Origin: Hyperoodon ampullatus
Lineage: Eukaryota; Chordata; Mammalia; Artiodactyla; Ziphiidae
NCBI GenBank assembly: GCA_949752795.1
Contig: CATKHW010000360.1
Coordinates: 124,001 to 188,000, forward strand
Length of the DNA: 64,000 bases
Direction of reading: 5' to 3'
Below are positions 38,113-48,729 of the stretch, piece after piece. Numbering within the stretch: position 1 is the stretch's first letter; each line of letters begins with the position of its first letter. The notes under the pieces are model-generated. The model made no database searches. It was not told the DNA's origin and was given only the letters and a program-made list of their open reading frames with translations. Made by a program: the position numbers and the translations under genes.

Positions 38113-38521
38113 GCCAGGCCCTAGGAACAGGTGTGGGCTCTTGAGAGTCAGGATAGACAAGGGGCTGCAGCTGCGGCTTGTTTTCTTATCATTTTATCTG
38201 GTCCATGAGTGGAAAACAACTTCAAGAAGACACTATCCTAATGAGAGGAACCCAGGAGTCAGGGAGAGGAGTGATGGTGGGTGGAGACAGAGGCCTGGTG
38301 CCCTGGCTGCAGTGGAAGTGTCTGGAAGACCAGGCAGAAAGAGCCTGCAGAGAGTGATAGCCATGGTCACAGACCTGTCAGAGCTGCTGTTTGTTAGTTC
38401 AAGTCCTGCTCTGAGGTATTCTGTGTCAGCTGTGAGCGACAGGTGAGCTGGGGGTTCTCTGCAAGGTGGGCTATGTGCACAGTTCCTGTATGTCCAGCCC
38501 TGCGGGGGTACCTGCCCAGGG
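38113..38521. other. Spacer, no gene recognised
   Basis: About 400 bp of moderately GC-rich DNA between the second duplicated segment and a short minisatellite. Open frames exist on both strands, but none shows a recognisable domain or composition typical of an exon. Confidence 0.45.
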
Positions 38522-38711
38522 GAGCTCCGTATCCTGGGAAGGGCCTGAGTAGGAGAGCCCCATGGGCGGCTCGGTAGCTGCAGAGTTGAGCTCCATACCC
38601 TGGGAGGGACTTGACCACGAGAGCCCCGTGGGCTGTGGGGTAGGGGTGCAGCCCAGGTGAGCTCCATATCCTGGGATTGGCCTGACCATGAGAGCCCCAT
38701 GGGCTGCTGGA
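38522..38711 (+). repeat. Short GC-rich minisatellite, three units of 66-71 bp
   Basis: Three units begin with gagctcc at 38,522, 38,588 and 38,659. Each contains tatcctggg or taccctggg and ends near gagagcccc(a/g)tgggc. The array stops exactly where the retroviral pol similarity begins. Long minus-strand open frames here arise from the repeat. Confidence 0.8.
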
Positions 38712-39760
38712 GACCTGATAAAGGATATCAGGACAGTCAGTGAAGCCACCGAGGATATACATCCAGTAGCTCCTATTTCCTACTCCCTGCTGGTCATTCT
38801 ACCTTCCACCAGGCCATGGCATTCTGTATTAGACTTCAATGATGCCTTCTTCTGTATTCCATTCATCTCAGAGTCACAAGAATTTTTGGCTTGTGAGTGG
38901 CAGGACACAACATGCAACAAAAGCAATAATGCTGGGCCGTCCTGCCCCAATGGTTCAAAAATCCCCACACCATCATTGGGGAAATGTCCTCTAAAGACCT
39001 AAAAGTTCAACCTCTGTAAAAGGGAACCCTCCTTCAATATGCAGATGACATTCTGATCGCCAGGCCTACTAAAGACGCCTCTGAACTACCTAGCCAAGAA
39101 AGGATAGAAGGTGTCCAAGAAAAACGCTCAAATATCCCAGGCTAAGGTGACATGCCTGGGCTTCATTCTCACAGATATTCGGAGAAACGCATCCCAGGAT
39201 AGGGAAGAAGCCATTTGCAGCCTTACCTCTTCTACAACTAGAAGACAGCTTAGGGGTTCCTGGGGAGGCCAAGGTTTTCTGCATCTGGATCCCTAACTAC
39301 AGTCTAATAGCTGGGCCTCTACATGAAACACTGACACGAAAAGATGATGATCCTTTTGAATAGAATCCAGAAGCAGCCTTTCAAGAATGGAAAGAGCAGT
39401 CAATACAGACCCTTGCCCAGGAACTCCCTAATTTAGCTAAACCCTTTGACCTTTACATACCCGGTCAAAGGTTAATCGCCCTTGGAGCCTTAGTGCAAAA
39501 ACTGGGACCACTTGAAATGGAGCAACACAAGAATGCCCTTCAGGTATGATAAACTATGGTCACCAAGGGCTTTGCCCACCGACTCATCAGGCCAGGATAC
39601 TGGGGTATCTAAAAAGCTGGAAATCAGCAGCCCACAAGGCCAGCTCCCTCCTAAGGGAAAAGGACCCCTCGTGGTGATCTTAACCACCCATCATGCCCTG
39701 AAGTTGCAGGGGTCGCTCTGTGGACACACTGACCTCGAGTGAGGAGGCCCTCCAACTCCA
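38712..39760 (+). pseudogene. pol: Retroviral pol remnant (RT, then truncated RNase H/integrase end)
   Basis: The reverse transcriptase palm is seen as VLDFNDAFFCIP (38,826-38,863, canonical class I pattern LDLKDAFFCIP). It is followed by a shifted frame with LPQWFKN, and then the catalytic-loop motif YADD (near 39,040; gammaretroviruses usually have YVDD). TRRQLRG (near 39,237) and KPFDLYI (near 39,440) belong to the connection region. At 39,655-39,690 GPLVVILTT resembles the integrase C-terminal pattern. Since that lies only ~150 bp after the connection region, most of RNase H and integrase is deleted. Several frameshifts and stops are present. Not functional. Confidence 0.78.
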
Positions 39761-39889
39761 ACCTCCAGAGAGATAAACGGGGGCAACGGGCCCCCAAGAT
39801 GACTCGTGTGACCATCACTTGACCTGGAGTTTCTCTCAGAAAACGACAAGACTGTGCCCCGAAAGAGCAGACTACTGCTTGCAGGACTT

Positions 39890-40150
39890 ACTGCACCCAG
39901 AGGGGAGCTAATAAGCTTGGCGGGGGAAACGTATATCACGCTTTCACCATAGAAAACCCTACAGACACCGCGGTGATGGTGGCCAATATGACCGGCTGGA
40001 CTGCTGGCTACTTCTAAAGGCCGTTGACTCAGTGGACGTCATGGTCCTGGATCACCACTGACCCTGGACTGTCTGGGAGTTGCGCGGGCAGGGCTCTGAC
40101 ACATGGTGCTGTTTGTACATTAATTCAGGGACCTAATTAAAGAAAGCACA
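39890..40150 (+). pseudogene. env: Probable retroviral env transmembrane fragment
   Basis: Near 40,102-40,130 the frame reads WCCLYINSG, like the cysteine-pair motif CCxYIN of gammaretrovirus-type transmembrane subunits, and then hits a stop. The upstream part is too decayed to place. The distance from the integrase end is too short for a complete envelope gene, so most of the surface subunit is missing. Position after pol supports the call; the similarity itself is short. Confidence 0.45.
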
Positions 40151-40199
40151 GACTACTGGTCAGAGCGTCTAGTCTGGCAAAAACTGTCAGCCTAAGGTC

Positions 40200-40830
40200 G
40201 CCGAACATATGTGGGGTGGGGTGAAACCTGCCACCGCAGCATCTCTGCGCCTCTCTTTCCTGGACCCTTAAAGTTCATTAGAATCTGTAACACTTCCAAT
40301 GCTGGTGCTCAGGCGGACGAGAAGTGAGGCAGGAGGCCTTGGGACAATCAACCTCACCAGGAGGCTGGTGGGGAGACGTTTTGCCCCTCCCCCCATGTAT
40401 CAGGGCTCCCACCACAGCATGAAGCAGTTACAAAAGAGGGGTCTGCACCCTCAACACCCCAAGAATAAGGAACGGAACAAAAAGCAGAGGAGGTGTTCGT
40501 CTCCGGCAACGTTCATTAAAAATTCCTGGGAGATAAAAAGAGAATCTGGGCAATAAAATAAAGTCTAACCTGTTTTTCCTTTGTGCTTTGTCTAATTTCA
40601 CGTGCTCCTAGGGTTCCGCATGCAGAGGTCCCACACCCGGCACTTCAGACCCGATTTCCTAGTGCAGAATGGCTGGGTCGACACCTCAGCTAGTGGGGTC
40701 CCATGCAGACTCCGCGGCATAGAGCCTGAGCTGCAGCCAATGCAGCCCTCGAGAGCTCCATCACCTCCCTCCCACTGACGCTGCCGGGGACCCTACACAG
40801 CAGCCCAGCCCACAGCCCATGGGGGAGTGC
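40200..40830. other. Retrovirus 3' flank, possibly a decayed LTR
   Basis: Two overlapping AATAAA signals (40,552-40,557 and 40,557-40,562) are followed by a T-rich stretch (tgtttttcctttgtgctttg). This resembles the R-U5 part of a class I LTR. I could not find a matching 5' LTR or clear TG...CA ends. From 40,620 to 40,830 the DNA is GC-rich and unassigned. Confidence 0.35.
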
Positions 40831-40832
40831 AC

Positions 40833-41261
40833 GCTCTCACCTCTCCATTCTGTTTTCAAAATAATGTTTCCTTTGCTTCTGAACCAAACTCAGTCTTGAT
40901 CTGTTGGCTCCAATGACACTGGGCACGGGGACTCCTGTTGGGGTCCACTCTGGAGGATCAGTAACAGAAATTGAGAACATTGTAACTTCAATGAACAGAT
41001 GTGTGAGCCAAACTGTAGTTAACATAGAGCAGTGTATAATGCTCGGGTAAAATAAGATGTTTCTAAGACTTACATGTGATATTTCCATCACTTTCCTATA
41101 AGCAAGTTCAGTGAAGACGTCTGTCTTATTTGTCAGGTCAACATTAGAGAAATGAAGTGATTTATTTCCATGGATGTACATCGAATACTCTTGGCTGAAG
41201 CTTCAATCTTGTTTTGAATGCTTTTCCATTGAAAATGATACCTCTCTTTCAGCTCCCCCAT
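40833..41261 (-). pseudogene. Possible decayed coding fragment, minus strand, unrecognised
   Basis: On the minus strand an ATG at 41,261 opens 43 codons (MGELKERYHFQWKSIQNK...) before a stop. An overlapping second frame from 41,181 stays open for 114 codons down to 40,837. One frameshift between them would give a single longer frame. A donor-like sequence (gagaggtgagag) lies at its downstream end. The first residues look like a charged helical protein, but I recognise no family. It could equally be chance openness in an old repeat. Confidence 0.2.
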
Positions 41262-41284
41262 TTCTGCGAAGTATAAAACCTTAT

Positions 41285-43060
41285 AATTTATTATTACCAA
41301 AGGGGAAATGTAAGAGAAGGGATAAATTAACAGTTTGGGATTAACACATACACACTGCTATGTATAAAATAGATCATCAACAAGGAACTACTGTATAGCA
41401 CAGGGAACTACACTGAATATTTTGCAATAACCTATAAGGGGAAATAATCTGAAAAAGAATAGATATTTTTATTGACATCATCTATCAATGACAGATAAAA
41501 TGTAACCTAAGCAAGGCCGATGGTGAGCGCTTCTGACCCTGAAGATTTCAGTCATCTAAAGTTTGGGCTCTGCCTATTTCCCAAGGCCCTTAAAGGACAT
41601 ACGTGTAGTCGTAGCTTAAAAATTCCCCAGTTTGGGGTTCGGGGAGGCACTGAATTGGAAAAATCCCTGGTGTTCTCCTTACATGCACGGGACCCTTCCT
41701 ACAGCAAAAACATGCCTGTCACACCTAGAGGATGGTACACCGTTTGATCGGAAAGAGTTTGGAAAAGGCACCTCATCTCCTCATCGCCTGGTGCTCGGGT
41801 TCAACCCTCCAGCATCTTTCCTAACAATCTCCTCACTTGGGGATATCAGCACCGTCAACATCCTGTTGCACACAGTTTGGAATTTGTCCAGAGGATGAAG
41901 CGGAAGGATGAGAAAAATTTAGAGACAAGTCTTAGGTGTTCGGACAGGCACATGCCACTCTAATTTCCAATCCAGAAGACAAATTCATCAAAGGCTAGAA
42001 TTGCCCACGGAAACAGAATAGGGCTAGAGGAAATCCCGCTGTTTTGTGTCCAGTTTCCAAAAACACAAGTTGAAAAATGGAACTCAGGGGCACTAAAATT
42101 CATGAAACTGCAGAGTTGAAAATATCTATCGTCGAAAAATGTCTTGAGGTAAGTCACAGAAAAGGAATTGTAAGCAAGGGAGAGTGGCAGGAAACAGATT
42201 TGAAGAGGTAGAAAGGACTCCCCATTAAAGCACAAGAAAAGGGGCTGAACATCGCCAATGATGCAGTTGGCCAAAAAGGGTGTACGTATTTTTTTCTGAA
42301 TATATTCAAGTAAAGGCCATACACACTTTTTATCCAACCAAACAGGTGGGCACTGGAAATCAATATCACAAAATGTATCACTTCACATCAGTCAGAAGGG
42401 CCATCCACATAAAGTGTAAACACCAGAAATGCAGGACAGGGCGAGGAGAAAAGGGAGCCCTGTGAGGCTGATAGTGGAAATGTAATTTGCCAACGGCCAC
42501 TCTGGAGAAGTGTATTGTGTTTGCTAAAACATCTAAAAAATGAGCTACAGAGCATAGGGCACTTGCACTCATGGGCGTGTACCTTGGGAAAAACAAAAAT
42601 CGACAGAAAACAGGCACCCGAACGTTTACCACCTCTCTGTTAAAAAGGGCCTCAACTTGGATATAACCTAAATGTCCCTGGAAGGATAAAATGGATAAAA
42701 GAGATGGGGTACTTATGTAGAGTGGAATATTACTCATCCAGAAATCAATGAAATAAGGCCAGTTGTAACAACTCTGGAGGAGTTACATACGATCATTCTA
42801 AGTGACATATGTCAGAAAGAAAAAGACACATATCATAAGATGTCACTTAAAGGTGGAATCAAAAATGGCTACACATGAAATAAATTACAAAACAGAAACA
42901 TAGTCAAATATGTAGAAAATAGACATAAGGCTGCTAAATGGGAAAGGTGGGGAATGGTGAGGTATTATCCAGGAGGTTGAAATTAGCAAAGATACCATTC
43001 CAAGTACCAAATTGAATAACTGACAAGGCCTACACGGTACCTCAAAGAACTGCACTCAGC
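41285..43060 (+). repeat. Diverged satellite monomer (relic 1), beginning with an L1 3' tail
   Basis: 41,285-41,465 is a recognisable L1 3'UTR (accaaaggggaaatg, actgtatagcacagggaact). It sits where the normal monomer has its own L1 tail. From 41,690 the monomer-like order resumes: gcaaaaacatgcctg, the decayed palindrome (centre 42,302.5, beside ggccaaaaagggtgt), then L1 ORF2 end and 3'UTR. That last part is closer to ordinary L1 than the array monomers are (gtcagaaagaaaaagacac, attacaaaacagaaac). 41,466-41,690 could not be aligned by eye. Distances between landmarks agree with relic 2, supporting a single monomer. Confidence 0.7.
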
Positions 43061-44817
43061 CCACTCAAGTCACTGGAAAATAATACATATGACTGGTAAG
43101 CATCTGAAAAAGAAGTTATTGTTGTCTCACAGTACATGAATCAAGTGGATGTACAGCAGCAAAAAACAGAGCTTTGAAAATCAGCTGTAACCAATATAAA
43201 AATAAATTTAAAACTATTTATAAAAACAGTGAGACAGGCAAAAATTCTTACAACTTTTGTTGAAGGGTTACGATGTAACATGGATTGAACACATGTAGAC
43301 CCACAGCAGGATGATTATATAAGGCTGGAATCTATGCTGCTAAGAGATGTTAGAGAGGCTGGGTGAGGAAATGTAGACCTTTTAAAGTAATACTGCCTGG
43401 TACCCATTCCATGGGTCCCAAATCTGCAGGTTCAAGGGAATCTTCTGACAGCGAAAACATGCCTGGGAAACCGAGATGAATGTACACCGTGTGCTCAGGA
43501 AAGGTGTCTAAAATGCACCTCATTTTTGATCTCCTGGTGCTGGGGTTCGCCATTCCAGCCACATTACTAACAATCTCCCCACTTGGAGAATCAGCACCTT
43601 TAACCTCCTGTTTCACACAGTTTGCAATTTGTGCAGAGGATAAATGGGAAGAGGGGGAACAAATGAGAGATTAGCTGTAGGACTTTTGACAGGCACATGT
43701 CACTCTAATTTCCCATTAGGAAGAAGAATTAACCAAAGGCTCAGCCTGCCTCCCCAGAACCAGAATAGGGCCAGAAGTAATCCAAATGTTTGGCGGCCAG
43801 CTCACAAAAAAAGCGAGTTGCAAAATGGAGCTCAGGAGCAGACAATTCAAAGACCTGCAAAGATATAAATGATAACCAACGTCCAAAAATATATTCAGGT
43901 AAGGTAACGAAGAGGATCTGAATGAGAGGCAGAATTGCAGGAAACAGATTTCAAAAGGTAGATTGTACTCACATTTAAAGCATATGAAAAGCAGCAGAAT
44001 TTCTAAAATGATGCGGTTGGGCAAAAGGGTGTATGCGTTTTTTTCGTGAATATCTTCAGGAAAAAAACACATGCAGAGTTTTTGGCCAACCAAGCAAGAG
44101 GGAAATGCAAATCCGCACAACAAAGAAGTCTCAATTTCCACTGCTCAGAAAGGCCATCCAAAAAATGTGTACAAACCAGAAATGCAGGAGAGGCCATGGA
44201 AAACAGGGAGCCTAGTCACGCTGATGGGTGGGGTATAAATATCCAAGAGCCACTCTGAAGAAGTGTATGCTGTTTTTAAAACATCTAAAATACAAAGCCC
44301 TGGAGCAAGGGGACTTCAACTCATGGACATATAACTTGGGAAGACTAAATGTCAATAAGACACAGGCACCCCAAAGTTTAGGGCTGCTCTGCATACAAGA
44401 ACCTCAACTTTGGTACACCTAAAATATCCCAGGAAAAAGAGAAATGCATAAAGAACTTGTGGTAATTTTGTACAACGGAATATCACTCAGACGTGAAATC
44501 AATGTATATAAGGCCAGTAGCAGCATAAAGAGTGGATTTAGGTATGATGATTTTAAGGGAAATTAGTCACACAGAAAAAGAATCTTATCATAAGATATCA
44601 CTTATAGAGGGAATGTCAATATCACAACACATGAACTGAATTAAGAAAGAGAACAGAGTCTCACATTTAGCAAAAATCTCTTATGCCTGCTTCAGGGGAA
44701 AGGAAAGGTGGGGTGATGCATAAAACCAGAGTTTGATATTAGCACAGGTACCATTCCATAAACCAAATACAGAATAGACAAGACCTACACCTTCCTCAGT
44801 GAACGGGACTCAACACC
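43061..44817 (+). repeat. Diverged satellite monomer (relic 2), ~1,757 bp
   Basis: All main landmarks are present: ttccatgggtccc, agaggataaatgggaagagg, the decayed palindrome (centre 44,052.5, arms with many mismatches), L1 ORF2 end (attagtcacacagaaaaag) and the end caagacctacaccttcctcag. Small indels make it longer than array monomers. It is markedly more diverged than any copy in 1-34,751. Confidence 0.8.
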
Positions 44818-45943
44818 CCTATGCCCCACAGAGGAATATATCTGACTACTAAGAATCTTATAACCTATGTATTGATATGTCTCCGTAAGGGAATCAATTG
44901 TGTCTAGACTGGCATAAACACGTCAGTGAAAATCAGCTCAATCCCATTATAAAAATGAATTTCAAAAAAAACCCCAAAAAACAGCGAAATTCTTACACAA
45001 TTCCTTCAGGGGTTCTGATTAAACCTGGAATGACCCTATCTGCAAAGACAGCTGGATGAGACATAAGGCTGGACACTTGGGACTGAGAGGACTGGTGAGA
45101 TTGCGAGAGAAAATGCAGACCTTTTAAAGTAGTAATGCATGCCACCATTCCATGTGTACCAAATCTCCAGGTAGAAGGGAATATCACTACAATTATAACA
45201 TGTATGGGAAACCTAGAAAATGGACACCCTGTGATGGCGAAAGGTTTCTAAAACTCTCCTAATTTTTCCTCTCCTTGTGCTCCACTTTGACATTCCAACT
45301 GCTTTACTATCAATCTCCCAACTTAGGAGAGTCAGCCCCTATAACCTCCTGGTTCGCACAGTTTGCTAATTGTGCAGAGGATGAAAGGGAAGAGGGAGAA
45401 CCAATCAGAGAGTAGATGTAGGCATTTGGACGGGCACATGTCACTCTAATTTTCCTGCAGGAAGAAGAATTAACCAAAGCCTCAGCCACCCACAGGGAAC
45501 CAATATAGCCACCCCTGGAACCAGTATAGGTCCTGAAGCAAAATTGTGGATTTGCGGCCAGCTCACAAAGATGGGATTTGAAAATTGGAGCTCAGGGGCA
45601 CAGCAATTCACAAACCTGCAGACTTATAAAGTACTACTCTCTTCCAAAAATCTGTTGAGGGAAGGCAATGAAGCGGCCTTGAAAATGAGGCAGAATTGCA
45701 CAAAACATATTTCAAGAGGTAAATTGGAATCGCCTTTAAAGCACAGGAAAAGCATCCCAACTTGGACAGAGATGCACTTGGCCAAAAAGGGCGTATGCCT
45801 TTTCTCCTGAATATATTCAGAAGAAAACGCATACACCCTTTTTGGCCAATCAAGCAAGCACGCAATACAAATCCACACTACAAAGAATTGTCACTTACCA
45901 CTGGTCAAAAGGGACATCCGAATATCTGTAAAAACCAGAAAGG
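44818..45943 (+). repeat. Diverged satellite monomer (relic 3), truncated
   Basis: It starts with the usual agaggaatatatctgact and runs past the palindrome (centre 45,813.5, arms differing at about three places). It stops within aaaaccagaaagg, where the SINE is inserted. After the SINE only a few more satellite-like bases remain before the minisatellite, so the rest of this monomer is missing. It is closer to array monomers than relics 1 and 2. Confidence 0.82.
45930..45943 (+). repeat. SINE target-site duplication, left
   Basis: aaaaaccagaaagg, part of the satellite monomer (normally followed by taagacagg). It is repeated after the SINE tail. Confidence 0.88.
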
Positions 45944-45945
45944 TT

Positions 45946-46132
45946 GGGCTTCCCTGGTGGCGCAGTGGTTGCGAGTCTGCCTGCCGATGCAGGGGACACG
46001 GGTTCGTGCCCCGGTCTGGGAGGATCCCACCTGCCGCGGAGCGGCTGGGCCCGTGAGCCATGGCCACTGGGCCTGCGCGTCCGGAGCCTGTGCCCCGCAA
46101 TGGGAGAGGCCACAGCAGTGAGAGGCCCGCAT

Positions 46133-46163
<31 letters not shown>
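45946..46163 (+). mobile_element. CHR-family tRNA-derived SINE, cetacean type
   Basis: The sequence begins gggcttccctggtggcgcag, typical of the tRNA-Glu-derived CHR SINEs of whales, hippos and ruminants. It ends in a ~25-base A tail. The internal RNA polymerase III promoter is well kept: A box tggcgcagtgg (45,958-45,968) and B box ggttcgtgccc (46,001-46,011). Low decay suggests a fairly young insertion. Open frames across it on both strands are artefacts. Confidence 0.93.
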
Positions 46164-46172
46164 CCAGAAAGG
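46159..46172 (+). repeat. SINE target-site duplication, right
   Basis: aaaaaccagaaagg recurs, its first bases merging with the A tail. It is followed by caagagag and then minisatellite units from about 46,177-46,200. Confidence 0.85.
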
Positions 46173-48729
46173 CAAGAGAGAGATGGCAAGGGCATGAAGC
46201 AATGTGATCCCAATGGTCATGGAGGATTGTGATGACAAGCGCATGGAGAATTGTGATGAGAAGATTATGTACCATTTTGTTGACAAAGGCAAGGAGCATT
46301 ATGATGACAAGGTTCATGGAGCACTGTAATGACAAGCATCACGGAGCATAGTGATTACAGGGGTCATGGAGCATTGGGATGACAAGCGCATGGATCATTG
46401 TGATGACAATGGTCATGGAGCATTTTAATGACAAGAGTCCCGGATCATTGTGTTGTCAGGGTTCATGGAGCGTTGTGATGACAGTGGTCATGGAGCATTG
46501 TGATGATAGGGGTCAGGGCGCATTGTGATGAGAAGGTCATGGAGCATTGGGCTGAAAATGTCCATGGAGTACTGTGATGACAGGGGTCATGGAGCATTGT
46601 GATGACAAGGTACTGGAGCACTGTGATGAGAAGACCATGGAGCCTTGTGATGACAAGTCTCATGGAGCATTCTGATGAAAAGTGCCATGGAGCATTGTGA
46701 TTACAGGGGTCTTGGAGCATTGTGATGACAAGGGCATGGAGCATTGGGATGAGAAGGCCATGGAGCGTTCTGATGACATGCATCATGGAGCTTTGTGAGG
46801 ACAAGGGCATGGAGCATTGTGATTACAGCGGTCTTGGAGCACTGTGATGAAAAGGGCATGGATCATTGTGATGAAAAAGGCATGGAGCCTTGTCATGACA
46901 GGGTTCAAGGAGCAAACTGACAACAAGTGTCAGGGAGCATTGTGATGACAAGGGTATTGAGTATTGTGATGACAAAGGTCATGGAGCACTGTGATGAGAA
47001 GACCATGGATAATTGTGATGACGAGCGTCATGGGGCGTTGTGATGATAAGTGTTATGGAACACATTGATCACAAGGATTTGGAGCATTGTGATGACAGAG
47101 GTCATGGAGCATTTTGGTTTCATTGTGATGACAATAGCCTGAAGCATTATGATGATGGGCATGGTGCATTGTGATGACAGGGTTCATGGAGCATTGAGAT
47201 GAAAAGGGGCATGGAGCATTGCGATTACAGGAGTCTTGGAGCATTGTGATGACAAAGGCATGGAACATCGTGAATGAGAAGGCCATGGAGCATTCTGTTG
47301 ACATGCGTCATGGAGCTTTGTGATGACAAGGGCATGGAGCATTGTGATTACAGGGGTCTTGGAGCATTGTGATGACAAGGGTCATGGAGCCTTGTGATGA
47401 CAAGGCTGTGGAACATTGTGATGGCAGGGGTCATGGAGCATTGTTATGACAGGGGTAATGGAGCATTGTGATGACAAGGGCATGGAGCATTGGTCTGAAA
47501 AGTTTCATGGATTATTGTGATGAGAGGGGGCAAGGAGCATTGTGATGACAAGGGCATGGAACACTGTGATACATGGGTCATGGAGGATTGTAATGAGAAG
47601 CGCATGGAGCATTGTGATAAGAATGGCATCGAGCATTGTGATGAAAAGCATCATGGAGCCTGTGATGACAAGGGCATGGAACAATGTGATGAGAGGGTTC
47701 ATGGAGCATTGTGATGACAATGGCATGCAGCATTGTGATGACAAGGGTCATTGAGCTTTGTAATGACAAAGGTCATGGAGCATTTTGATGACAAGGGTGT
47801 GGTGCATTCTGTTGTGAAGGGCAGGGAGCATTGTGATGACAGGGGTTATGGAACATTGTGATGTCAGGGGAATGGAGCATTGTGATGATAAAGGCATGTA
47901 GCATTGTTGTGACAAGGGTCATGGAATATTGTGATGACAGAGGTGAGGGAGTATTGTGTTGACTAGTGATTGAACATTGTGATATCAGTGGTGAGAGAGC
48001 ATTTTGATGAGAAGTGCATGGAGCAGTGTGATGACAAGGTTTATGGAGCATTGTGATGACAAAGATGTGGAGCATTGTGATGACAAGTGCATGGTACATT
48101 GTGATGCCATGGGTCATGGAGTATTGTGCTAACAAAGGCAGTGATCATTGGGAGGACAAGGGTCACCAAGCATTGTGATGAAATGTTCATGGAGCTCTGT
48201 GGTGACAAAGGTCACAGAGCATTGTGATGACGAGGGCATGGACCATTGTAATGACAAAGGTCATGAAGCATTGTGATGACTGGAGTCATTGAGCATTGTG
48301 ATTACAGGGGTAATAGAGCATTGTGATGAAAGGGCATGGAGCATTGTGATGACAGGGGCATGTTGCATTGGTTTGACAAGTTTCAGGGATTATTGTGATG
48401 ACAGTGGGCATGGCGCATTGTGATGACAAGGGCATGGAGCATTGTGATGAGAAGGTCATGGAGTATTGTGAAGAAGGGTGTCAGGGAGCATTGTGATGAC
48501 ATATGTCGTGGTCCATTGCGATGACAATGGAATGGAGCATTGTGATACCAAGTGTCATGGAGGATTGTGATGACAAAGGTAATGGAGCATTTTGATGACA
48601 AGCGCTTGGAGCATTGTGATGACAAGGGTCATGGAGCATTGTGATAACAAGGGCCATTGAGAATTTTGATGACATGTTCATGAAGCATTGTGATGACAAT
48701 CACATGGAGCTTGCTGTGACAGGGATCAT

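Larger units (their letters stand above)
38712..40620 (+). mobile_element. Decayed class I endogenous retrovirus (gammaretrovirus-like)
   Basis: Pol fragments in gag-pol-env order, followed by a probable env transmembrane fragment and two AATAAA signals, indicate a defective class I endogenous retrovirus. Stops, frameshifts and at least one large internal deletion mean it encodes no working protein. No gag and no confident LTR pair are visible, so the insertion is a partial remnant. The 5' break coincides with the three-unit minisatellite. Confidence 0.75.

Noticed and set aside
45946..46020. Functional tRNA gene
   Set aside because: A and B boxes are present, but the sequence is the tRNA-related head of a CHR SINE with a SINE body and A tail, not a foldable tRNA.
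45944..46207. Open frames across the SINE as a small gene
   Set aside because: They read through the tRNA-derived body and its A tail into the minisatellite and are chance frames.
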